A stretch of 64,000 bases of DNA from Trichomonas vaginalis G3 (taxonomy: Eukaryota > Parabasalia > Trichomonadida > Trichomonadidae). The position numbers and the translations under genes were made by a program. The notes under the pieces are model-generated. The model was not told where the DNA came from. It worked only from the letters and a program-made list of their open reading frames with translations, and made no database searches. The stretch spans positions 15,930,205 to 15,994,204 of the forward strand of contig NC_067206.1 of assembly GCF_026262505.1 (NCBI RefSeq). Direction: 5' to 3'. This document shows, one piece after another, positions 1 to 9,548 of this stretch (the first letter of the stretch is position 1; each line of letters begins with the position of its first letter).

Positions 1-144
1 AAAGAAATAATCGAAAAATTAGAAACTTACCGTTCAATCCTTAAACTGAGTGAAGTAAAAATAAAAGAATTTAATAGAATAAATAAATTGATTGGAAGAG
101 ATGAATTTAATAAAGATGAATTTTTAAACTCAATCCAAATTTAA
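1..144 (+). CDS. C-terminal part of small coiled-coil protein (cut by window edge)
   Basis: Frame 1 is open from the first base to a TAA at 142-144 and matches the last 47 residues of the 95-aa protein encoded at 25970-26257 in element B, ending in the same NSIQI. Charged, helix-rich, probably coiled coil. In both elements it converges on, and overlaps by a few bases, the 54-aa gene next to it, and in B it lies beside the integrase. Function unknown. Confidence 0.65.
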   Translation, partial: KEIIEKLETYRSILKLSEVKIKEFNRINKLIGRDEFNKDEFLNSIQI

Positions 145-305
145 TTTTTATTCCTCTTTGACAACATCTCTCTTTCCATCATTACTGCATAACCACATTT
201 TCTCAATTTTAGTGGTTTGTTATTTTTAACATGTTCTTGCATCATTTTTATCATTTCCTCCCTTGTTATGATTCGTGGTAAATTTTGAGCTTGTGGGGTA
301 TTCAT
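141..305 (-). CDS. 54-aa small protein with an ITREEM-type helix motif
   Basis: Near-identical inverted copy of 25809-25973. It is too short for a usual ORF cutoff, but the reading frame is kept in both elements and the ATG sits directly after the element promoter (T-rich tract, then ATCATAAATG). Residues 12-18 read ITREEMI, followed by a basic stretch and one cysteine. The motif resembles the LTKDEL and LTRQQL stretches of the two other small genes nearby (934-1116, 1168-1302). Function unknown. Confidence 0.6.
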   Translation of the reverse strand: MNTPQAQNLPRIITREEMIKMMQEHVKNNKPLKLRKCGYAVMMEREMLSKRNKN

Positions 306-535
306 TTATGATAAAAATAAAAATTTAAATTATGTCGTTTGCTCTTTTGGAGCTCAAGACTTTCAGTCCGTTCTAAAGTTTGAGACAACATGACATTTTG
401 ACAACAACACAGGAAATAAATGTTATCGTTTATGTTTTCATTAATGATTTTAGGTTATTCAATAATTAATTATTTTTGAATAACTGGGAAATAAATTTAC
501 GTCAAATATGCAATTTATAAAATCTTATGTCGACA

Positions 536-609
536 GGCTACGTAGCACAGTGGTCAAAGGTGGTGTTATGGAGGGGTCAGGGTCTGTGGTTCGAACCGCG
601 ACAGCGCCG
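536..609 (+). tRNA. tRNA-like unit with A box and B box, probably degenerate
   Basis: TAGCACAGTGG fits the eukaryotic pol III A box and GGTTCGAACCG the B box, spaced as in a tRNA gene, and a T-run follows about 3 bases after the 3' end. However, the acceptor stem (GGCTACG against CAGCGCC) has three mismatches and the T stem pairs poorly in the standard register, so it is unlikely to give a normal tRNA. It could be a tRNA pseudogene captured by the element, or a non-tRNA pol III promoter. Confidence 0.35.
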
Positions 610-674
610 TATTTTCTTATTTTCTTTGTTTGTCTTGTTTGTCGTGAATAAAAAGTGTCATAAAAGTGCTCTAT

Positions 675-748
675 CTTCCACGGGAATAAATAAAAAATTT
701 ACTTTATTTCTTCTTTATTTCTTCTTTATTTCTTTGTTCCCGTGGAAG
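675..748. repeat. 12-bp inverted repeat (hairpin)
   Basis: CTTCCACGGGAA at 675-686 is the exact reverse complement of TTCCCGTGGAAG at 737-748. The loop is an AT-rich run of TTTATTTCTTC repeats. A third partial arm (CGTGGAAGCTT) follows near 832. It may be the 3' stem-loop of a transcript starting at the tRNA-like unit; that role is a guess. Confidence 0.6.
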
Positions 749-867
749 AAGGGTTTTGCTGTTTTTTCTCAGCCGAAATCAATGATTTTTTCATTTTTGG
801 AATCCTTAGCGAATGAGGAATCTTTTCTCTCGTGGAAGCTTTGACCAAAAATATAATTTAGGTGAAG

Positions 868-883
868 AGGTGAGATCTCACCT
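868..883. repeat. 16-bp perfect palindrome centred on AGATCT
   Basis: AGGTGAGATCTCACCT reads the same on both strands and is followed by T-runs and a second CACCT. Other AGATCT-centred palindromes occur in element B after the primase gene (21691-21713) and in the cassette ends of element C (48.15 and 49.23 kb). Confidence 0.6.
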
Positions 884-933
884 GTTTTTTCACCTGTTTT
901 TATGGTAGCAGTGAAATAAAATTTTGTTATCAG

Positions 934-1116
934 TTATTTTATCATCATTTTATTAAGTTCATCTTTAGTTAATAATTTGAATGGATTCGCTAATGTTCCA
1001 CCTTGAGTCACAACACTTACCCTGGCTAATTGTGAAGAACCTGGGATAAGTACTCCACGAAATGATTTCATTGGTATCATTAATTTAGAAATAGTTGGCT
1101 TAATTAATTTGGTCAT
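934..1116 (-). CDS. 60-aa small basic protein with LTKDEL helix motif
   Basis: The ATG directly follows the element-type promoter (T-rich tract, then ATCATAAATG on the minus strand), which supports the start. The N-terminus is basic and hydrophobic; the C-terminus reads KLLTKDELNKMMIK, resembling the motif in the 54-aa and 44-aa neighbours. There is no copy in element B, so it belongs to the stretch that replaces B's replication module. Function unknown; it could be a small DNA-binding or accessory factor, but nothing proves this. Confidence 0.6.
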   Translation of the reverse strand: MTKLIKPTISKLMIPMKSFRGVLIPGSSQLARVSVVTQGGTLANPFKLLTKDELNKMMIK

Positions 1117-1167
1117 TTATGATAAAAATAAAATTGCATAATTTAAATTTTTTTCTTTCTCATTTTC

Positions 1168-1302
1168 TCATTTTTCATTCTGTTTTGGTTTCAGCAACTT
1201 TTCAAGTTGTTGTCTTGTCAGTAACTTTAATTTTAACTTTGGATCAAATATTGGGTTTCCATCTTTATCTCTTCCAATAACACCATATGGTAGAATCTTC
1301 AT
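1168..1302 (-). CDS. 44-aa small protein with LTRQQL helix motif
   Basis: Short frame starting MKILPYGVIGRDKDG and ending KLLKPKQNEK. The start is supported by the promoter-like stretch upstream (TTTTTATTTTAGTATAAATG). The region before it, including GTTTGCTCTTTTGGAGCTC, is nearly the same as the region before the 54-aa gene at 141-305, so the promoters were duplicated. The C-terminal half shares the LLT-[KR]-x-x-L-x-K motif with its neighbours. Function unknown. Confidence 0.55.
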   Translation of the reverse strand: MKILPYGVIGRDKDGNPIFDPKLKLKLLTRQQLEKLLKPKQNEK

Positions 1303-1380
1303 TTATACTAAAATAAAAATTTAAATTATGCTGTTTGCTCTTTTGGAGCTCCTAAAGTTTGTTTCACAAACATTGAGCGT

Positions 1381-3148
1381 TCATTGAACTCTATACCATG
1401 CGAATACAGTCATAAATGGTGGCATGTAATCTTTACTTTGTCCCGTTGTTTGTGTATATCCTGAAACGCGATGTGTATGGTTTCCTTCTCCCTGAGTGTC
1501 ACTCCAGTAACAATTTATGGCAAACTTAACGTTGTCTTTAACATCATATCCTTTACCTTTTGTCATTCCTGACCAATCCCAATATCTATGCTTATGCCAA
1601 CCCGCTTGAGATGTGCTTAAATCATGTAGTGACTGTGTGCAGGTAAATTTTCACCTGTAATCGTTTTACTTCCCCTGTTTCCTTTGAAGAGTTTGCACAA
1701 TACAAAAACCTGTCGACTATTTGTTCCCATGCACCAACACCAAACATTGCTTGAGGACCTCTCACATCCATAGATGTATAAATAGAACCTACTGGGTTCA
1801 TTAAATCAAACATATGAGATAATATAGGATTGTCTCTTTTGAACTTAAAATATAGTGTAACTATTTCGGGTTTCTTCTGGTTTGTGTCAGAATATTTTTT
1901 ATAATATAATCTTATGTTTTCAGGGTATGTAAAATCTTGACTATAATATTTATTTTTGTCATCTATATAATAATATACTATTCTCGTTTTTTCTATTGCA
2001 TTATATCTTTTATATCTATAATAATCTAAATATAATGTTTGCTTTTGTTCATCTACATGCGGCGTTCTGACATCATCTCCATAGTCGAAATAATACGGTG
2101 CTGGAGCTACGTTAGACAATGTCATATCTGTCATTTCATAAACTCTTAAATATTTCTTTTGTTCGTCTCCATATAAGTTTAAGTAACAGTTGTTGTCTAA
2201 TGGAACTTTAACTTGTGTACCATCATTCTTTATATAGCCTACATACATTTCATTGTTATTTTTCGGAATGAGTTTATACCGTATACCATTTTTTAAGGAG
2301 TGTACAAACTCCCATCTAAAATATTTATTTTCTTCATAGACGGAAAAGTCACCAGCAATAGTTTCAATATTTTTAGTTGTTCCTATCAAACTTTGGTATA
2401 TTTCATTCACATATTCTTTATTTGCTTTCTTCTCTAACTCATCGTTAACATAAGTTTTATCTGCTTTAAGGTCTAAACATTCTGAAACCCATCCTGTATC
2501 AGCTTTAGTTTTAAGAATCTTCGATGTCCGTCCATGATACCATTCAACCCTTTCTATAATTTCATTATCTTTTTCATTAACATATTCCTTATTTGCTTTC
2601 TTCATTAACTCACTATCCACAAGTCCCTTATCTGCCTTCTTCATTAACTCACTATCCACATATTCCTTATCTGCTTTCTTCATTAACTCACTAGCCACAT
2701 ATTCCTTATCTGCTTTCTTCATTAATGCACTATCCACATATTCCTTATCTGCCTTCTTCATTAACTCACTATCCACATATTCCTTATCTGCTTTCTTCAT
2801 TATGTCATTTAGGAAACCTTCTATGAATTCCTCATTTAAATTAAATCTTCCAATCTTCAAAACTTTAGGAAATGCATTTAATGCGTAATATCTTTGTTCT
2901 TCTGGTGGAATTGATGTTATATCATCCGTTATTCCTTTAATTTTTGAATTCATAAATAAAATTTCTTTTATATTTGATATCACTGCACCACCCTTGCAAA
3001 CGAATTCAAAATGGTCATTTTTCAATACTATCTCCAAATCTCCATATTTCAACCTTTGCGTTTGTTCTGCCGTCTTTGAATTATATGCATATGTGGCGTA
3101 AGTAATGGTCTGTGCCTTAAGTTGCTGTGGTTGCTGTTGTTTAATCAT
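1381..3148 (-). pseudogene. Virion fibre protein with phage-type collar/receptor-binding C-terminus, frameshifted (copy A)
   Basis: About 590 residues if read through one frame break near 1.62 kb. The N-terminal ~110 residues are specific to this lineage. Then come six 13-residue repeats of the type MKKADKEYVDSEL, a second stretch of KAD-x-x-YV repeats, a ~200-residue middle domain, and a C-terminal domain with PVGSIYTSM, FGVGAWEQIVDRFLYCA, LPAHSHY and WHKHRYWDW. This resembles the C-terminal domain of phage tail fibre/baseplate proteins, which fold as trimeric needles. It probably binds the host cell. The frameshift lies just before the ENLPAHSH part; copy B (17324-19053) is continuous there. 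Confidence 0.75.
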
Positions 3149-3172
3149 TTATTATGATTTAAAAATAAATAT

Positions 3173-3880
3173 TTAATCTGTTATCTCATCAGCTATTTTT
3201 TCTATTTGAAATTGCCATAATATTTCATTCATAAATTCTAAATCACAATCAAATAGGTCAGTTATTCTAAATTTAATATTTGATAAATCTTTTGAATGAA
3301 GAATAAATGAATTCCCGGATAATTGAAACGGATATGATAAAGAAAATATGTTTAAGTTGATGGATAAAATGTTTTGTATTGATGGGTAAGAGTTAGGGTC
3401 TAATGTTTGATGTGAAAATCTCATTGGGGTATTAACTTTATCACATTTGATTAAAATGAAATTGGAACCAGTGTCAGAATACAAAACATCCCCAACATCT
3501 TTTTCAAAATTTAATATCCCCAACAATGAACGAAGATGAGGAGTACAAAATTTAATTTTCAGCGGGAATTTAATAAGGTTATTTATTTCATCAAGTTCAA
3601 AAAGTTTATCAGGTTTTGATTTAAAATTTTCTTCATACCAAATAAATGATTCATTTAAATAACTTAAAATTGTGTTAATATCCCATTTCGTTATCACATT
3701 ATTTATATACATATCATACGTTTTTTCAAGGTCATCTTTAATAAATGATATATAATCTGAAGGGTCTAAAAGAATGGGATTAAATTTACCACTCACAGAA
3801 ACGAGAGTAACATTATAAATTCCACTAACTGTTAAATTTAATTCACAACTATTATTCGAAATAATATTGATAATTGACAT
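3173..3880 (-). CDS. Conserved Maverick protein, possible minor capsid (penton) candidate (copy A)
   Basis: Intact 235-aa frame; copy B (16589-17299) is 236 aa, so A lost one in-frame residue (SFIWY against SFIIWY). The N-terminal half is beta-rich (LNLTVSGIYNVTLVSVSGKF), with LLDPSDYISF resembling LLTPEDFIVV in the element C protein at 44224-45030, which has the same position in its gene order. A jelly-roll penton is a reasonable guess from size and context, but no motif proves it. It is divergent from 3900-4379 with only 19 bases between the start codons. Confidence 0.6.
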   Translation of the reverse strand: MSIINIISNNSCELNLTVSGIYNVTLVSVSGKFNPILLDPSDYISFIKDDLEKTYDMYINNVITKWDINTILSYLNESFIWYEENFKSKPDKLFELDEINNLIKFPLKIKFCTPHLRSLLGILNFEKDVGDVLYSDTGSNFILIKCDKVNTPMRFSHQTLDPNSYPSIQNILSINLNIFSLSYPFQLSGNSFILHSKDLSNIKFRITDLFDCDLEFMNEILWQFQIEKIADEITD

Positions 3881-3899
3881 TTTTATTACGATTAAAAAT
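3881..3899. promoter_or_regulatory. 19-bp bidirectional promoter between divergent start codons
   Basis: The two ATGs face away from each other across TTTTATTACGATTAAAAAT, which is nearly its own reverse complement. The same T-rich/ATAAAA layout precedes most genes of elements A and B. The arrangement is kept in copy B at 16570-16588. Confidence 0.6.
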
Positions 3900-4379
3900 A
3901 TGGTAAAGCGTTATTTTCCAGTGATAAATAAAACTAGAATAAGATTACCTCAAGAATTCATAAATTCAACGAATAAGAAATTCATTCATGTTATAAATTT
4001 CAGTGTTTTCAGAAAATATGAGTCAATGTCATATTCATCATCGGGTTATATTTCACTTCATTCAAATTTAGTTCAATCAAACCCATATAATGACCATTTC
4101 ATAAGATTTTCAGATGGTATTAAAAATGTAATTGATAGATTAAAATATGAACAGATTGACAATATCGAATTTTTGGAATTTTGGTTTAAATATCCTGATG
4201 GAAAAAAGATTGAAGTTAAAGATAAAGCTGATACTATAACAAAAACAATTACAATGACCGATCCAGATAGTGGGGAACAAAAAGAAATAAAACAAACGAT
4301 AGAAACTGGTGAAAGGTCAATTATTATTGATTATGATTCAAAGGATTATTATTCAATAATGTTAATGCTTGAATATTAA
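3900..4379 (+). CDS. Conserved Maverick protein, 159 aa (copy A)
   Basis: The start MVKRYFPVINKTRIRLPQEF is chosen over an upstream in-frame ATG at 3867, because the upstream one would overlap the divergent gene and this one sits at the promoter. Intact and nearly identical to 16090-16569. Looks beta-rich, with an acidic/lysine-rich segment (YPDGKKIEVKDKADTITKTI) and acidic end. No family recognised. Tail-to-tail with 4376-5076, overlapping by 4 bases. Confidence 0.65.
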   Translation: MVKRYFPVINKTRIRLPQEFINSTNKKFIHVINFSVFRKYESMSYSSSGYISLHSNLVQSNPYNDHFIRFSDGIKNVIDRLKYEQIDNIEFLEFWFKYPDGKKIEVKDKADTITKTITMTDPDSGEQKEIKQTIETGERSIIIDYDSKDYYSIMLMLEY

Positions 4380-5076
4380 ATAGCCTTAACAAAGAATTTT
4401 TCAAGTGATATTTTATATTCATCAACTATTTTATTATAAATATCATTATATGTTAAATGAAGTTCAGTTGTTGTTCCGTTCTTTGATATCTTAATTGTGC
4501 TAATATCCTTTATAGGATTTATTTTTGCAACTGTTCCGCAGCATGAAACCTCATCATCTATGAAAAATTGAATCTTAACGTCTGAATCTTGAACATCACA
4601 AAGAATGGCGATAATGTGAATTAATGATTCATAAGGTAAAATAATTAAACCGGATTGATCAATTAAATTTATTATTGAATCATAATTATCAGTTATTATA
4701 TCACGGTAAATTTTCATTAATTCAGAATTAATGTCTATTTTATATGGCGCATTGCGACTGGAATCGTATATTCCTGGGTTCTCGATGTTTGATGAAAGAG
4801 GTGGGGGGTATGTTGGATATGTGGGGATTTCAACGGTTCTTTACCGGGTTCAGATAAAATGATTGGGTCTCCATTCTCATGGTTTTCTTCATTCTCCTCA
4901 TTCTTCGGTAAGTCACGAGTTAATAAATTTGGTTGAGTTGCTGACCTTGTTAATTCAGGGCTAACATTAACTTTAACATTTTGAATAATTCGTGATTTAT
5001 CATCATTTACGTTATAACCAACCGTAATCTCTGCTTTTGCGTTAGTGTTCTTTTGACTTGTGAAACGTCTTCTCAT
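4376..5076 (-). pseudogene. Conserved Maverick protein with VSCCG motif, frameshifted (copy A)
   Basis: The N-terminal basic part (RRRFTSQKNTNAKAEIT) and the C-terminal domain lie in different frames (breaks near 4.73 and 4.86 kb). Copy B (15428-16093, 221 aa) is intact and ~35 bases shorter: A has a different acidic linker (ENEENHENGD). The C-terminal domain with VSCCGTVAKINPIKD matches VSCCGVSYNVIDKIY of 43638-44219 in element C, so this is a core Maverick protein. Role unknown; a virion or assembly protein is likely from its place between capsid and fibre genes. Confidence 0.7.
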
Positions 5077-5161
5077 TTATAATTGAATAAAAAAAGAAAA
5101 ATATATATTTAAAGTTTTATTTAGTTGTTACGGTAATATCCCAAGGTTCATCATTGTTTGC

Positions 5162-6059
5162 TTATACTTTCTTTGTAACTGCACCAATAATGTTATTGAT
5201 ATTGCTTTGAGTTTCTTCCAGTCTTATTTCATCATTTACAATATCTTTAATCATTTCATTACATGCATTCTTAAAACCATCTGATTTTTCTAATTTACGT
5301 CTATCACTTTCTTTAATTAAATCAAAGTTATAACCTTGTTGAGAATAAAGTGGTTTCTTTATCAATTCCTTGAACGCTTCTGCAAGTGAAGATGAAGAAA
5401 TTCTTGCCACTTGAATTGGTTTAAATTCTGCTTTCATTGCTTCTTTCTGTTCATTGAACACTGGATCGAATAAAGCAACTTTAAAGAATTTCTTAGCTGG
5501 AATTTCAGGTCTCAAATTTGCATATTGACCATCAAACTGATTAACATATTGTGGTAATCCATCCGGTCCTTCTTCAATAGCTTAATTCTTCATTGAAATA
5601 TGAATATGGATTATGACGGTATGAATTAATTGGCCATGTTCACCTTCTCCAATGTATTGTTTAACAGCTTTTCCATTCATCAAATTGCATAGGATAACAT
5701 TCATTATATGCTTTACGTTTAGGATAATCATATACAGTTAATTTGTAACCATTTATGACTTTAATATTACCTCGACCATCAGTAACGAAAACTTCATTTA
5801 TACCATCAGGTTTTCCATTTGGACCTGTAATGTCTGCTTCATGTGCTTCCCAATTTGGACCTTGACGTTTTGGCATATGCTTGAGCTTCTGGTAATGTTA
5901 AAACGTTTCTCATTTGTTTTACATCTTTTTGAAGACCAGCAACAATATGAACTAATTCTTTCATTCCGTCTGGAACTTTCATAGTTCTATTATACACACC
6001 CCCTTTTTGTTTGTCCCCTGTTTTAATGGAACCTGTAAAAGATTTGCTATTTCTGTCAT
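5162..6059 (-). pseudogene. Conserved Maverick protein (299-aa family), frameshifted (copy A)
   Basis: Corresponds to the intact 299-aa gene 14445-15344. In A the frame breaks near 5.58, 5.68 and 5.87 kb, leaving a 117-aa C-terminal piece and a 71-aa middle piece. It contains [20 protein letters not shown] and INGYKLT, a compact conserved block, and a C-terminal helical region. Position between ATPase and VSCCG genes suggests a structural or assembly role; not recognised as a known family. Confidence 0.7.
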
Positions 6060-6099
6060 GTTTAATTATAAATAAAAAATAAAAATTAATTATAAAAAG

Positions 6100-6914
6100 T
6101 TAATCAAATTTAACACATCCTTTATTTAAATCAACTATTATTTTTCCATGTTCACCTAATTGTTGATATTGTGTGTAAAGTTCATTAATGCTCATTGGTA
6201 AATTCACTTGATAAAGCATAACGTTCAACTGTTGACGACTAAAACCACTGAAAATGAAAAGTGTTGATAGATTTGATTTAATGTTTGTGCTTAATGCTTT
6301 GAAGTATTGAACAGCCATGAAGAATGAACACTGAATGTGTCGACATTGAGTTAATAACTGATTAAAATATGATTTCTCATTTGTTATTAGTTTTGATTTC
6401 ACCGCATCATCTAGAAAAATGAGTGAATGCAAAAATTCTCTATCAAAATTTGAAATAGAAAGTGTTTCAAATAATTCATCCCGTTGTTTATCAATAATTT
6501 TATCCTCTAATCCTTGCTTCTTGATTGTATTATATAATTCTTTATACATTAAAAAGTTTTTTTAAATAATCTTCTGCTTCTTCTTGTGATAAATAAATAA
6601 TTGGAATTTTGATTAAATGCTTTAAAGATTCAAATGTATCATCTGAAGGTGAACCTGAACGGTTGATATAAATTAACACATGTGAATGGGGGAAGTGTTA
6701 GCAATAATGATAATTTGTTTTAATATCGTTAATGTTTACCTTTATTTTGTTTACCAATTGCTGCAGTGATTGAATTTAAGTAACATTCAGAATATGGAAT
6801 TTTCATTAATTTTTCCTTAGATAGAGCATTTCTATTATCACTCAATGCTTCATTAATCATATCATCTACGTATGTATTATATACTCCCGCTAATTCTTCA
6901 GAATTTAAATCCAT
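6100..6914 (-). pseudogene. FtsK/HerA-like genome packaging ATPase, frameshifted (copy A)
   Basis: Homologue of 13589-14404. The N-terminal fragment (6729-6914) holds the P-loop region up to GKQNKGK; the rest (6100-6549) contains the Walker B stretch HSLIFLDDA and the SNLSTLFIFSGFSRQQ sensor-like stretch. The frame breaks between them near 6.7 and 6.55 kb. In Mavericks this ATPase is thought to push DNA into the capsid. The N-terminal frame is intact here while copy B has a break near codon 5, so the two copies decayed separately. Confidence 0.8.
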
Positions 6915-6938
6915 TTAATCAAAAATAAATTTATAATT

Positions 6939-8568
6939 TTATACATTTCTATTCATCAATATTTCATCATATGAACTTCTATACTGTGGTGGTGTACCTG
7001 TTGGATGATATTTCAAACCTTCATCCGGTGTCCATGTCCAATACGTAGTCCTAGTAAACCAAACCTGAGGAGGATTTGTCACCTTTGAACAGTAAGTGTC
7101 ATTTACACCCTGAATGATTGGATAAGCTTTCACTTGTACTGTAACTTGTGAGTTGAAAGTTTCTAATCCATCAAAGAATATACCCGCTCCATCACGTTGA
7201 ACTGGAATAGTGCATAAGAATGAAGTTTTGGTCTTTCCATGTTCTAGCTAATGGTGTGCCATCATCATCATTCAGTGGTCTAGTTAATGAGTCCTCGTAT
7301 TCTTCCGTGCATTCATTCACTCCATCTAAATCAGAAGCTTGAAGCATACGTGTAAAGAATATGTCACCCACTGTGGTCATCGCTTGATCGGGGAAGTTTC
7401 TGGAATCTATAGTGACCTGAAGACCTCGAAGCATTGGATTTTCTAAAACTGTTCTTTGCATTGCATTCTTCGGAAATGCTAACACAACATCTGTAACATT
7501 ATGAAGAGCGTATGAGAAATCTGAACTGATACCTTCAGGAGTGATGCAACCTCCATTTAGTGAACGAACGTCAATATGTTGAGCTGGAATCATGAATGGA
7601 TCTTCCTTACTGAATAAACGTGGTATTGCTTTAACTGATTCTTCAATTAAACCGTATCCTGGTGTAATGCATTTATCCTCTAAACTTCCATCTTGTGCAT
7701 GAAATAATAACGTCTTCAACTGTTGCGTCAGCAGATGTGGCGGCTAAGCTTGTAATTAATTTGGCAGGAAGTCCGATTTGTTGGAATTTGCGATCATATT
7801 TATAAACATGATTCATAATCTTTTCATAATTTTCATCAGTTATCTTTTCATAAACGTAATTTTGTAAATCAGCAACTCTTAACGGGTCAACCTGACAAAA
7901 TACTAAAGTATCCCTGAAAACATAATATTTAAGAATGATTTCACCAAATGATTTAGGATAATCATCGAACGCCTGAAATGCTAACAAATCATTTACTGGA
8001 ATAATCATATCAAAAGTGATATCAACTTCTTCATTTGCTTTCTTGAAAACTTTGAAGGGTCAATATATTTACCACATACTGAGTTATCATATTTTTGAAC
8101 ATTATTATATAACGAATGAACAAACTTTTTAACTTTCCTTTCTGATTTGGTTTATATGTTGCAAATGCGAAAGATTCACGGGCGCAATCCATCTGAAGAT
8201 AACCGGCATCACCTCTTTCGGTTTCTACTTCTAATTGTTTAAAGCTTTGATTTGATGATTTGTAAACCAACGAATAAACGCTACATTTAGCGGCATCACA
8301 TGTGAAAGCTTTATTTGAAACTAGAGTTGCTCTAACTTTGCGTTTAATATATGTGTCACCTAATTGGTTCACATCATGAGCCGGATTTGTAATTCTTAAA
8401 TGAGTTTGTTTATCATCAAAATATGGAGCATCAGAGTCATAGCATGAACTTTCAAGTTCTCTATAATATCTTCTTCCGTCATTCTTTGCAAATATTTCAT
8501 TTATCTTTCGAATGAATGAAACACATTTCCATTAATTGGTTGTGTTGGCACCAATAGTTAGTCGTCAT
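6939..8568 (-). pseudogene. Major capsid protein (double jelly-roll type), frameshifted (copy A)
   Basis: Aligns over its length with 11927-13564. Fragments 8031-8372, 7673-8008, 7192-7719 and 6939-7133 lie in different frames, with breaks near 8.28, 8.02, 7.68 and 7.2 kb. Length (~545 residues), the neighbouring packaging ATPase and amphipathic peptides, and the blocks DVRSLNGGCITPEGIS and GDIFFTRMLQASDL fit a Maverick major capsid protein. Assignment rests on context and resemblance to the element C capsid at 41703-43266; no structure can be shown here. Confidence 0.7.
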
Positions 8569-8636
8569 TTATTATTAAATAAAAAATCAAAATTAAAAGA
8601 TGAAAATGAATTTTAATTTTAATGAAATAATCAACT

Positions 8637-8851
8637 ATGGCTGCAGGATTCTTTAAGAAACTGTGGGATAAAGTAAAAAGAGGAGCGCATAAAGTTTGGG
8701 AAACAGTGAAGAAAGGAGCAAATTGGATATTTAAGAATAAGAAGCAATTAGTGACATTGCTGAATCAATAACACCAAAAGCTGCCCCAATAAGAGAAATA
8801 TTAAATAAAGGAGAAAAAGTTTATCAAAGACTACAACCAATACTAAGATAA
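8637..8851 (+). pseudogene. 71-aa amphipathic cationic peptide, frameshifted (copy A)
   Basis: Starts MAAGFFKKLWDKVKRGAHKV like the intact copy 11642-11857, but one base is missing near 8.74 kb (one A fewer in a lysine codon run). The first ~30 residues form a basic amphipathic helix, as in membrane-active capsid peptides. It is divergent from the capsid gene with ~68 bases between starts. Confidence 0.7.
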
Positions 8852-8875
8852 AAATAATATTTATTTATTTTTCCA

Positions 8876-9112
8876 CTATTTACCCCCTATTTTATTAAGT
8901 ATTCCTTCAGCAATTCCACCAATTGCGTTACCTGCTTGTGCTCCCATCGCCGGATTACCTGCTTTAGTACCTAATACTCCACCTATGATAGTTCCTGCCG
9001 TTTTCGCTACTGGTGCCAAAAAGTTTGCAACAGGTTTAATAACCTTTTTATAAACCCAACCTGCAGCTTTCTTAATTCCATCCCATAATTTTTTAAAGAA
9101 TCCTGCCGCCAT
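8876..9112 (-). CDS. 78-aa amphipathic/glycine-rich virion peptide (copy A)
   Basis: Intact. Residues 1-30 (starting MAAGFFKKLWDGIKKAAGWV) make a basic amphipathic helix. Residues 38-75 are small and glycine-rich (TIIGGVLGTKAGNPAMG), which suits a membrane-inserting segment. It shares its first 10 residues with the 71-aa peptide next door, so the two arose by duplication. By analogy with adenovirus pVI and other non-enveloped virus lytic peptides it may breach the host membrane; this is inference. Copy B at 11382-11617 is frameshifted. Confidence 0.7.
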   Translation of the reverse strand: MAAGFFKKLWDGIKKAAGWVYKKVIKPVANFLAPVAKTAGTIIGGVLGTKAGNPAMGAQAGNAIGGIAEGILNKIGGK

Positions 9113-9175
9113 TTTGATTTAATATTAATTAAAAAATATATTTCATCACTTATATTCTAATTTTTTTAATGATAA

Positions 9176-9544
9176 ATGAAACCGATTTTAAAAATAAATG
9201 AAACAGAGGAGGAAGAAATAAATGAAAGTGAAAATGTTCAACAAAAAATAAACGTTGTTAAACCAATTACTGAAATAAAAATTTTTTCATCTGTTGATGA
9301 ATTTAATGACTATTATGCTAATAATAAAAAATTATTTGAAGAATTGACAACATGTAAATTGAATAAAATGTTTAAAGTTGATGGATTCAAAATTTCAAAA
9401 ATAAAAGGAGTGGTTAGTTTGAAATCTATTCCTCAATCAAGAATCACCTCATTAATGAAAATTGATGATTTAACAAAAAGAATAGAAGAGATTGAAGAAA
9501 GAATGAATCAAATAATTGATTTCATAAATTCAAATAATCATTAG
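9176..9544 (+). CDS. 122-aa acidic/coiled-coil protein (copy A)
   Basis: Intact. N-terminus is acidic (ETEEEEINESENVQ), the middle has a compact segment (SSVDEFNDYYANNKKLFEEL), and the C-terminus is a predicted coiled coil (DDLTKRIEEIEERMNQII). No family recognised. Copy B at 10969-11315 is frameshifted and has lost its true end. Confidence 0.6.
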   Translation: MKPILKINETEEEEINESENVQQKINVVKPITEIKIFSSVDEFNDYYANNKKLFEELTTCKLNKMFKVDGFKISKIKGVVSLKSIPQSRITSLMKIDDLTKRIEEIEERMNQIIDFINSNNH

Positions 9545-9548
9545 TTTC

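Larger units (their letters stand above)
306..933. other. Spacer of element A holding tRNA-like unit and hairpins
   Basis: No convincing protein gene. The first part (340-500) carries a single degenerate copy of the ACATGACATTTTGACAAC repeat that is massively amplified in element B, and a GGTTATTCAATAATTA stretch also found in B. It then holds the tRNA-like unit, a 12-bp hairpin and a 16-bp palindrome listed separately. A 105-codon open frame at 527-844 runs through these structures and is not supported as a gene. Confidence 0.5.

Noticed and set aside
527-844. 105-codon open frame
   Set aside because: Runs through the tRNA-like unit and the inverted repeat; low-complexity aromatic content; no promoter motif at its ATG.
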